Source of the DNA: an uncultured bacterium | Lineage (GTDB): Bacteria; Planctomycetota; UBA1135; GCA-002686595 | Assembly: GCA_937910685.1 (NCBI GenBank) | Contig: CALEMP010000029.1 | Location: 1 to 33,184, forward strand | Length of the DNA stretch: 33,184 nucleotides | Direction: 5' to 3' | Shown here: positions 23,388 through 29,568 of the stretch, piece after piece | Layout: the number at the start of each line of letters is the position of its first letter | Position numbering within the stretch: position 1 is the first letter of the stretch | Notes under the pieces: model-generated | What the model saw: only the letters and a program-made list of their open reading frames with translations | Told to the model about the DNA's origin: nothing | Database searches by the model: none | Made by a program: the position numbers and the translations under genes

Positions 23388-24695
23388 ATGGCTGAATCCT
23401 CCCTCGTCAAACTGGTCCCTGAAGATGACTTTGCCCGCCTCTTGGCCGGCGCGTCAGATGGGCTGTTCCTGCGGGCCCGGATGCTCTTTGCTCGTGGCGA
23501 CGCGCACTGGGGCAAGCGCGACTTGTTCGAGCTCCACAGCGAAGCGGACGAGCTTGAGATTTGTCTCGATGATTACGGGGCGCGGTGGAATACCCGCTAT
23601 CACTTTTTCACGGAGCTGACCGCATCGGTTCGCGGCTTCAGCCTGGCGGGGCTTTCCCTCGAACACCTGCACCGGCGGCTGGATGGTTATGGGATCCACG
23701 GTCATGGGGACGCGGTCGAAAGTGAGGCCCTCAAGCTTGGCTTGGAGCGTTCCCGGGATTTCGTGCAGCGCTCCCTCATGACTCTGCTCAAGGGCCTGTT
23801 TGATGAGGCCGCTTTGGTGGACATCGATGTGCCCCTCGAAGCTGCTGTTATGAAACCAGCCGGAGTCCCACCTGTTCGCTTTCAGCTGCCGCGGACCCTA
23901 GGCATTCAGGACCTTGCGGATGAAGACCAGCGGATCGCCGAGGTCGTGAGCAAGTACATGCAAGCCTGCGAGATGCTGGAGCAGGCGGGTCTAGCCCCGC
24001 TGGAAGGGCCCCAGGAACGGGATGAGCTCCTGCTTAAGCGTTGCCGCGAAGAGCACGCCCGGGTGTTTGAAGCCACCGTGCACAACCTGCAGTCGGCCTA
24101 TGACACGCACATCAAGAACACCACCCAGGAATCCTCCGATCCCCGGTTGCCCTTGCTTCGGGGCCACATTTCCACCTGCCTGCACCTGCTGCAGGCGGTG
24201 ACCCAGTTGGTCCACTTCATGGAGCGACATGAAAGTGGTGAGCGTGGGGCAGAGGCTCAAGAACGCCTGACCAAATTGATTCGACGTGAAGAGGTAACGG
24301 ATATCGTCTTGAACACCTTGCTCGAGCGCGCGTTCTGGGCGTTGGGTGCGGGCAGTTCGTTGGCGGCGGAATTGTTGCCGTCCTATACCGACGTGGGAAC
24401 GGTTCAAGTGGATCTGCCTGAGGGCGTCACCTTGCACGCCCGCCCAATTGCCCTGATCGTTGCGGTGGTCAATCACCACGGGACGCCGGTGGAAATCACC
24501 ATCGGGGACAAAACGGCCAACGCCGGTTCGATTCTTGAGGTCATGATTCTGGCGGGTTCCAACCCGGAAGCGGGCACCGTGACCTTTCAAGGGGATGCGC
24601 GGCCCATTGCAGATTTGCAGTGTCTGATCGAGGCCGGAATGGGGGAGCAGGGCCTGGATGAACTGCCCGCAAGCCTCGCATACCTGAGGGGCTAA
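23388..24695 (+). CDS. Large protein with a C-terminal HPr-like phosphocarrier domain
   Basis: The last 95 or so residues (about 338-420) match HPr, the phosphocarrier of the PTS: VTLHARPIALIVAVV (H350 at the place of the phosphorylated His15) and ANAGSILEVMILA (S381 at the place of regulatory Ser46). The first 335 residues are not recognised. An N-terminal region to about 105 is mixed, with FLRARMLFARGD and LEHLHRRLDGY. A mainly helical part (about 175-325) could form a bundle or coiled coil. No PTS enzyme I, enzyme II or HPr kinase is nearby. A fused HPr usually acts in regulation rather than sugar uptake. The start at ATG 23388 fits the extended -10 promoter. The stop overlaps that of the phosphoesterase gene by four bases (24692-24695). 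Confidence 0.75.
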   Translation: MAESSLVKLVPEDDFARLLAGASDGLFLRARMLFARGDAHWGKRDLFELHSEADELEICLDDYGARWNTRYHFFTELTASVRGFSLAGLSLEHLHRRLDGYGIHGHGDAVESEALKLGLERSRDFVQRSLMTLLKGLFDEAALVDIDVPLEAAVMKPAGVPPVRFQLPRTLGIQDLADEDQRIAEVVSKYMQACEMLEQAGLAPLEGPQERDELLLKRCREEHARVFEATVHNLQSAYDTHIKNTTQESSDPRLPLLRGHISTCLHLLQAVTQLVHFMERHESGERGAEAQERLTKLIRREEVTDIVLNTLLERAFWALGAGSSLAAELLPSYTDVGTVQVDLPEGVTLHARPIALIVAVVNHHGTPVEITIGDKTANAGSILEVMILAGSNPEAGTVTFQGDARPIADLQCLIEAGMGEQGLDELPASLAYLRG

Positions 24696-25426
24696 ATACC
24701 CAGGTGCAGGCGGTCTGCCAAGAACGCTGGAAGGCCAGCAGCCCTTATGCGGTGGGCCTCCTGTTCGATGTCGTATTCCACCCGGCGGAGCTCGTAGGTG
24801 GCCTCATCTGGCAAGAATAGGCCCCAGGCAGCCCGCGAATTTTCGTCACGGGGTTGGCCCACGCTGCCCGGATTAATCACCGCGCGGCGGATGTCATCGA
24901 GTCGGATTTTCGTGGCAAGGGGACGGGAGAGTTGTTCTGGAGCGCGCTCGGTTTGCACCACCACAAGCGGCAGGTGGGTGTGGCCCACAAAACAGATTGG
25001 GCGCGGCATCGAGTCGAGGCTGCCCTGGGCCGAAGCAACGGAAGTTAGATATCGAAACTCTTGGGCGTGGTCATAGGTCCCGTGCGCCAAGGAGCATTCA
25101 TCGAGATCCACGGTCAGGGGCAGGTCTTGGATCCAGCCCCGTTCATTCGGCGTCAAAACACTTTTGGTCCAAAGGACTGCAGCCCGCGCGTTGTGGTTGA
25201 AAAAAACCGGCTCGATCATGCCGGCGCAGGCCTCGTCGTGGTTGCCGCGGATGACTACAGCGTCGATTTCTCGGAGGGTTTTGATGGTCTCTTGGGGTGC
25301 GGCTCCATAGCCGACCACGTCTCCCAGGCTCAAAATGCGGTCAACCCCAACAATTGCAATATCCTTTAAAACAGCGTCTAGCGCGGCTTTGTTTGCGTGA
25401 ATGTCACCGAGAATTGCGTATCGCAT
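24692..25426 (-). CDS. Metallophosphoesterase (calcineurin-like, YfcE/MJ0936-type)
   Basis: A single-domain phosphoesterase of 244 residues. The metal-binding motifs are GDIHAN (7-12), GDVVGYG, GNHDE, and VGHTHLPL, the usual dinuclear-metal set of the calcineurin-like family, followed by INPGSVGQPRD, typical of the YfcE/MJ0936 branch and diadenosine tetraphosphatase-like relatives. Substrates range from phosphodiesters to nucleotides, so I do not assign one. ATG 25426 is the first codon that starts the conserved RYAILGDIH strand; the frame continues upstream for 78 codons without similarity, where it overlaps the membrane-protein gene. Start and upstream stop overlap by 23 bases, suggesting coupling. 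Confidence 0.88.
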   Translation of the reverse strand: MRYAILGDIHANKAALDAVLKDIAIVGVDRILSLGDVVGYGAAPQETIKTLREIDAVVIRGNHDEACAGMIEPVFFNHNARAAVLWTKSVLTPNERGWIQDLPLTVDLDECSLAHGTYDHAQEFRYLTSVASAQGSLDSMPRPICFVGHTHLPLVVVQTERAPEQLSRPLATKIRLDDIRRAVINPGSVGQPRDENSRAAWGLFLPDEATYELRRVEYDIEQEAHRIRAAGLPAFLADRLHLGI

Positions 25427-26093
25427 GCCTGCCCCGGCCAGGGGTGCACACGAGGAGGAGCGCAAACCAACCGGCCAAAGAGACAGCAGCCGGGGCGCCG
25501 GCGAAACCGAACGCAGAATCATTGGGAGCGGGCCAAGTTCCTGCACTGAATAGGGACGCAAGCCAAGGCCCGGCGCCTGGCATTCCCCCCAGGGTCGCAG
25601 GCAGCCACCAACCAAGTAGGGGCAAGAGGGCAGCAGAGATCCCCGGGCCCAGACCCGCACGATTGAGCAGCAAGGCGAGGAGGGTCAGCTTCATGCCGCC
25701 CGCGGTTCCGGCCAGCAGGGCCTCAGGGCCGCCCCAGCCCCAATAGGACGCGCCGATGAGCAGGACCCCAAGGGGAGCGAGGAGCGCCGGCACGGCCAAA
25801 GCCAAGAGTTCGTGCCCCACCCGTTGCCAACGCCCGGTGCGAGCCAAGAGCCACTCCACTCGCCCGAGGGCTGCGTTCGCGCCCATGACCGCCACCAGGG
25901 AAGCCAAGAACGCGAACTCCGTGGGAGTCCCGCCGGTGGCCCCGTGCCGGTCCAGGATCGAGAGGTTCGTCCAGGCCGCCCCATAGGGGAGGAGTATCCC
26001 CGCCACGACCCAGGGCCCAAGCGTCCACGGACTGCGGAGCGTACCCCGTAGGGAGGAGAGGAGGGAGGAGAGGAGGGAGGAGGAGGAAGCCAT
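25404..26093 (-). CDS. Polytopic membrane protein of unknown function
   Basis: The 229-residue protein has no family I can name. About six hydrophobic stretches are visible, around residues 28-45, 60-78, 95-115, 128-145, 152-170 and 200-215, with many Gly, Ala, Leu and Trp. An Arg-rich loop (EWLLARTGRWQRVGHE) lies between the second and third. The N-terminus, MASSSSLLSSLLSSLRG, is encoded by a purine-rich 12-bp tandem repeat (26051-26087). ATG 26093 is the first start; the repeat makes the start position less certain. Other long frames here (including one that runs through the parS sites) lack membrane-protein character and are rejected. It overlaps the phosphoesterase gene, so they form a two-gene unit facing away from parS. 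Confidence 0.68.
   Translation of the reverse strand: MASSSSLLSSLLSSLRGTLRSPWTLGPWVVAGILLPYGAAWTNLSILDRHGATGGTPTEFAFLASLVAVMGANAALGRVEWLLARTGRWQRVGHELLALAVPALLAPLGVLLIGASYWGWGGPEALLAGTAGGMKLTLLALLLNRAGLGPGISAALLPLLGWWLPATLGGMPGAGPWLASLFSAGTWPAPNDSAFGFAGAPAAVSLAGWFALLLVCTPGRGRHAIRNSR
26051..26087. repeat. 12-bp tandem repeat (GGGAGGAGAGGA), about three copies
   Basis: Two exact copies (26051-26062, 26063-26074) and a partial third (26075-26087) lie at the 5' end of the membrane-protein gene. A 12-bp unit keeps the frame, adding or removing four residues per step (Ser-Leu-rich). The coding strand is a nearly pure pyrimidine tract. Confidence 0.8.
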
Positions 26094-26407
26094 GGGCTGT
26101 GCCTATCATGACCACCCCGGGGGCCTCTGCCTAGGAAGATCCCCTCCAGTTTTGGGGCCAGGGGGCCCAAAAGAGGGCTTTCAGGTGCCCTGGTGGGGGA
26201 GACTGGAGTGTTCCACGTGGAACATGGCCCAGGGGCGGGACCTGCCCTACGCCCTTCCGGGCCCTTCCAATTTGGTCTTAGGTGAGTGTTCCACGTGGAA
26301 CATTGCCATGCCGCGCAACTCTGGGATAAGGGTGGGGGACCACCACCCGGGAGGCTCCAAGGGTAGCAGCTGACCGAGCCGCTGGAGTCGGAAGCCAGAG
26401 AGGTCAG

Positions 26408-26800
26408 TGTTCCACGTGGAACATTGCCGCCGGGCGCAACTCCGGGATTCTGGTGGGGGAGCGCCACCCCGTGGAAGATCTTCACTCCTGGCTCCTGCCT
26501 GTTGCGGTAGGGAACCGGCGAGGACGATGTTCCACGTGGAACATGGCTCGGCCCCCGGACCGGGTCCGCACCGCCTAGCCGTTTGATGTTGGCGGTGGAC
26601 GGGTGTTCCACGTGGAACATTGCCATACCGCGCAATTCTGGGATAAGGGTGAGGAAGCTCCACCCCGTGGAGCATCTTCACCCTTGGCTCCTGCCTGTTG
26701 CGGTAGGGACCTGGCGAGGACAGTGTTCCACGTGGAACACTGGCTCGGCCCCCGGACTGGGTCCACACCACCTAGCCGTTTGATGTTGGCGGTGGACGGG
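26408..26800. repeat. 196-bp tandem duplication carrying two parS sites per copy
   Basis: Copy 1 (26408-26603) and copy 2 (26604-26800) align along their whole length, for example at GGCTCCTGCCTGTTGCGGTA and the shared GCCGTTTGATGTTGGCGG segment, with scattered substitutions. Each copy has one site followed by ATTGCC and one followed by ATGGC or CTGGC. A third copy seems to begin at 26801 but diverges after the parS core. Sequence before copy 1 (from 26287) matches only the first part of the unit. Confidence 0.85.
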
Positions 26801-27028
26801 TGTTCCACATGGAACATAGGGGTTGGGAGGTTCCCTTCGTTAGCCGGGGGCCTGTCCCCAAGCTGCTCGAAGAGGGTGGCCTCCAGGGTGGGGAGGTAGT
26901 CATCCAAGCCTCGCCTCCAGCTGTGCTTCCCGTGGGAAACGTGCGGAATAATGGCTTCTGAGGCCCTAGGGGGAGGTTTCTTTTGTAGCTGGGCCCTAAA
27001 CTCATTGCGCTGAGCCCCTGCTTAGGCG

Positions 27029-27034
27029 TATTCT
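27029..27034 (+). promoter_or_regulatory. Possible -10 element (TATTCT) of parB, next to the last parS
   Basis: TATTCT at 27029-27034 with a weak TTGCGC (27005-27010) 18 bases upstream. Transcription would begin near 27041, at the edge of the last parS site (27043-27058). ParB bound there could repress its own gene, which is inference. Confidence 0.35.
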
Positions 27035-27089
27035 CCGTTGTATGTTCCACGTGGAACACACCTCCGGAAAGTTTCAAACGGCGATTTCA

Positions 27090-27971
27090 ATGACAGCACT
27101 CGGACGCGGCCTCGGCTCCCTAATCCCTAAAACCCCGGCCCAAGAGGAGATTCCTCGCAACCTGCCGATTGCTCGGATTCGGCCCAACCCCAACCAGCCG
27201 CGCAAGGTCTTTGTGACCGAAGCCCTGGACTCCCTCAAGGAGAGCATTCAGCGCCACGGGGTCATGCAGCCGATTTGCGTGCGGGCCGTGGACGGCTCCT
27301 ACGAAATCATCGCGGGGGAGCGGCGGTGGCGAGCTGCCCGGCTTTCCGGTCTGACCGAGATCCCGGTGATCGTAAAAGAGGCTGACGAGGCCCTGGTGCT
27401 TGAGCTGGCCCTCATCGAGAACATCCAGCGCGAGGACCTGGACGCCATCGAAAAGGCCAAGGGCTTCAAGGAGATGATGGACAAGATTGGGCTCACCCAG
27501 GAAGAGGTCGCCCAGCGGGTGGGGGTCAGTCGTGCGGCGGTTGCCAATCACTTGCGCCTCTTGCAGTTAGCCAGTGAGGTTCAAGAGGCCCTGGTGAATG
27601 GACTTGTGTCCTTTGGCCATGCGCGCGCTTTGGCCGGATTCGAGAGCCATAAGGAACAGTGCACGGCCCTTGAAACCATCGTGCGCGGGGAGCTCTCTGT
27701 GCGCGCAACCGAGCAGCTGGTGCGCGGTGATGTGCCCGCATCTGGTGGGGTCACGAAGCCCTCCAGTGGAGATGCATCCAAGGCCTCCAAAGTCAGTCCA
27801 GAAGTCCCCACTTGGCAGGTGGATTTCAAGCGCAGGATCGAAGAGGGCCTGGGCCTTGCGGCCGAGTTGCGGTGCTCAGATTCCTACGAGGGGCAGGTCC
27901 TGTTGAAATTCAACGACCGCCGGCAGCTCGAGCATCTGATGGATCGTCTTGCTCCCACCAAGAAGCTCTGA
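27090..27971 (+). CDS. parB: Chromosome-partitioning protein ParB
   Basis: ParB is a CTP-dependent DNA clamp that loads at parS and spreads along DNA, recruiting ParA and SMC. The 293-residue protein starts with LGRGLGSLIP, the conserved ParA-contacting N-terminus. The CTP-binding motifs are GERRWRA (76-82) and ENIQREDLDAIEKA (110-123). The parS-reading helix-turn-helix spans LTQEEVAQRVGVSRAAVANHLRLL (about 135-158). A linker (about 215-245) and a C-terminal dimerisation domain follow. I chose ATG 27090 because family N-termini begin just here; the frame is open to ATG 27042, which would add 16 residues encoded by the last parS site. All eight parS sites lie just upstream. parA is not adjacent. 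Confidence 0.94.
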   Translation: MTALGRGLGSLIPKTPAQEEIPRNLPIARIRPNPNQPRKVFVTEALDSLKESIQRHGVMQPICVRAVDGSYEIIAGERRWRAARLSGLTEIPVIVKEADEALVLELALIENIQREDLDAIEKAKGFKEMMDKIGLTQEEVAQRVGVSRAAVANHLRLLQLASEVQEALVNGLVSFGHARALAGFESHKEQCTALETIVRGELSVRATEQLVRGDVPASGGVTKPSSGDASKASKVSPEVPTWQVDFKRRIEEGLGLAAELRCSDSYEGQVLLKFNDRRQLEHLMDRLAPTKKL

Positions 27972-28000
27972 TCTGTTGCGCCCGGGCGCACGCCACAACT

Positions 28001-28009
28001 TGTGGATTT
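28001..28009 (-). promoter_or_regulatory. Near-consensus DnaA box (AAATCCACA)
   Basis: Two mismatches from TTATCCACA, one helical turn from the perfect box. Its outer half is also part of the inverted repeat CCACAA-C-TTGTGG (27993-28005). Confidence 0.5.
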
Positions 28010-28011
28010 CT

Positions 28012-28020
28012 TGTGGATAA
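28012..28020 (-). promoter_or_regulatory. Perfect DnaA box (TTATCCACA)
   Basis: Exact high-affinity consensus on the minus strand. It pairs with AAATCCACA (28009-28001), 11 bases away in the same orientation. Confidence 0.7.
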
Positions 28021-28279
28021 CCGGCGAGACGCTCCCCAGGGGATTGGGGCACCTGCAAAGGCCCGTCGTATGACTTGCGGGGTTCCCTTGTTTTTCACAA
28101 GTGCTGAGTGAACGTAACCCCCTCAGGGCTAAGGGTTTACGGCGAAACCCGGGTTCCATCCCGAGAAATCTAAAGAGTCGTCCCTTGACAAATCTGACGA
28201 ACTCTGGGTGAGGCGAACCTACACCGGTGGAGCCCCCTTTTGTGGGCAACTAGCAATGCTGCGCCCGCGGGGAGACCAC

Positions 28280-29293
28280 TTACGCCCCGGTGATTCGGGT
28301 CCCTGTGATCTTGATGGGCTCAACCGGAATGTCCCTCAAATTGCCCACTGCGGGGCGAATCTCGGCCTTTCCGATCTCTTCCACAATGGATAGACCGGAC
28401 GTGATCTGTCCGAAAATTGTGTGGCGTCCGTCCAGGAAATGGCACGGGTTAAGGGTGAAGAAAAACTGGCTGCCGGAACTGCGCGCTCCGCCTGAGGGGG
28501 CCGCTGCGGAGAGGTAACCCTTCGCGTGGACCAGGCCGTTCTTCTCGGGGGTCTGGTCATAGCCAGGGCCGCCCTGACCCCAGATGGCCTCTTCGCCTTC
28601 GAGGGTGTTCGGGTCGCCGCCTTGAACAATCCACATGTTGGCGTTGCGGACGACTCGGTGAAAGAGGGTCCCGTCATAGAAACCTTCCTTGGCAAGCTTG
28701 ACGATGTTCTTCACGTGGACCGGCGCCCGATCCATATAGAGGGTGACCTCGATCTCGCCGGCATCGGTCTCGAAGACCATCTTAGGCATGTTGTCTGCCG
28801 GCGCCGGGTTGGTCAAAATGGGGTTCTCGGCGTCCCAGGTAGTCTGAACCGTCGATGCGGCGGCTAGGTGGGCTGCGATGGTGGTGCGGGCGCCGTCGGG
28901 GCCAATAGGCAGTTGGAGCTTGCTCAGGACTGGATCCGTGGTAGCGCTCAGGCTGGCAAAGGCTTCTTGTGCCTCGCGGCCATTGCCCTGACTGAGGGCC
29001 ACTTGACCCTCGGCCAAGAGCGCCCAGGGCTCGATCTTGGAGCCCTGGCTCCCCTCGCGTACGGCACGGATTGCGGCCAGGTCTTGATCGCGGAGCGCTT
29101 CGTCGAGGGGCACCCATTCGATGCCGTCCTTGGCATTCGCCTGTTGGCTGGACCAGATGTTGTAGAGCAACATCCCGGAAAGGACGAGAGTGATCAGAGC
29201 GACGGGTTTCCAGAAACGGTCGACGGTGTTCTGAAAGGCGGACTTCTCCTCGCGGAGAATAGTGACCTGGGTGGGAGCCTTGTGCTTGGCCAT
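28280..29293 (-). CDS. Membrane-anchored peptidyl-prolyl isomerase (cyclophilin type)
   Basis: The 337-residue protein has a basic N-terminus, one membrane helix at about residues 29-46 (KPVALITLVLSGMLLYNIW), and an extracytoplasmic region of about 120 residues, helical and Ala/Gln-rich, that could hold TPR-like repeats. A C-terminal cyclophilin domain (about 168-335) catalyses cis-trans proline isomerisation. Cyclophilin motifs are VKNIVKLAKEGFYDGTLFHRVV, with the catalytic Arg in FHRV, the variant IVQGGDPNT, GSQFFFTL, and FLDGRHTIFGQI. It probably folds or checks exported proteins on the outer face of the membrane. It is monocistronic, convergent with parB and divergent from the gene at 29569. 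The start is ATG 29293. Confidence 0.9.
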   Translation of the reverse strand: MAKHKAPTQVTILREEKSAFQNTVDRFWKPVALITLVLSGMLLYNIWSSQQANAKDGIEWVPLDEALRDQDLAAIRAVREGSQGSKIEPWALLAEGQVALSQGNGREAQEAFASLSATTDPVLSKLQLPIGPDGARTTIAAHLAAASTVQTTWDAENPILTNPAPADNMPKMVFETDAGEIEVTLYMDRAPVHVKNIVKLAKEGFYDGTLFHRVVRNANMWIVQGGDPNTLEGEEAIWGQGGPGYDQTPEKNGLVHAKGYLSAAAPSGGARSSGSQFFFTLNPCHFLDGRHTIFGQITSGLSIVEEIGKAEIRPAVGNLRDIPVEPIKITGTRITGA

Positions 29294-29358
29294 GGTAGTC
29301 GGGGGATCGGTGGTGGGTGCCCAGAGTGGGGGAGCTATAGGTGCTGGGATCGGGCGGC

Positions 29359-29364
29359 ATTCTA
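29359..29364 (-). promoter_or_regulatory. Possible -10 element (TAGAAT) for the cyclophilin gene
   Basis: GGCTAGAATGCC reads leftward about 66 bases before ATG 29293. It carries the recurrent GCTAGAAT octamer. No -35 match is seen. Confidence 0.3.
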
Positions 29365-29568
29365 GCCATGGGGAGGCCCTTGACCGCTTCGAACTCCAGG
29401 GATGGTACTAGTTGATCGGCAGGAGTAACCCGCCTCCGAAGCCTCGCTTGGATTTATGGGAGATCGGGGCCCCATTCCGGCGTCATGGGGAAGGCCCCAA
29501 ACACCCCGCTTTGGAGCCAAGGCGCTGATTTTTTCCCTCGAAATGAGGACTTCTCCGCCAAACTCCGC

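Larger units (their letters stand above)
26209..27058. repeat. parS: parS centromere array: eight sites of TGTTCCACGTGGAACA
   Basis: The 16-bp palindrome TGTTCCACGTGGAACA is the ParB-binding parS type, differing from the Bacillus form at one symmetric pair of bases. Seven copies are perfect (26209-26224, 26287-26302, 26408-26423, 26528-26543, 26604-26619, 26724-26739, 27043-27058). One at 26801-26816 has a single central change (CACATGG). Spacings are 78, 121, 120, 76, 120, 77 and 242 bases. Short and long spacings reflect two kinds of flanking sequence. ParB would load here as a CTP-dependent clamp and recruit ParA and SMC. The region between 26094 and 27041 has no gene I can support; frames through it encode MFHVEH- or CSTWN-type peptides, an artefact of parS. 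Confidence 0.95.
27972..28279. other. parB-cyclophilin intergenic region with DnaA boxes, second candidate oriC
   Basis: No gene is seen in these 308 bases between two convergent genes. On the minus strand there is a perfect box TTATCCACA (28020-28012) and AAATCCACA (28009-28001), 11 bases apart in the same orientation. TTTTTCACA (28091-28099, plus) has one mismatch. CCACAA-C-TTGTGG (27993-28005) and TGCGCCCGGGCGCA (27977-27990) are palindromic; the latter could end parB transcription, though it lacks a T run. GGGTTT-ACGGCG-AAACCC (28133-28150) could form a hairpin. A TTGACA at 28185-28190 has no good -10 partner. Confidence 0.5.

Noticed and set aside
26209..26816. Resemblance to a CRISPR array
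   Set aside because: The repeated units are 16-bp palindromes with unequal spacing (76-121 bp), and the spacers are related to each other; no cas genes are near.
26820..26907. A short minus-strand frame starting MDDYLPTLEATLFEQL
   Set aside because: It looks protein-like for about 30 codons but then runs into parS sequence; possibly a remnant, but not enough to call a gene.
25691..27077. Several long minus- and plus-strand frames across the parS region with repeated MFHVEH or CSTWN peptides
   Set aside because: The peptides are translations of the parS palindrome in different frames; no other domain or start support is present.
28130..28200. Possible tRNA-like or small RNA segment (GGGTTCCATCCC and a small hairpin)
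   Set aside because: No cloverleaf, acceptor stem or anticodon arm could be folded, and the TTGACA nearby lacks a -10 box.
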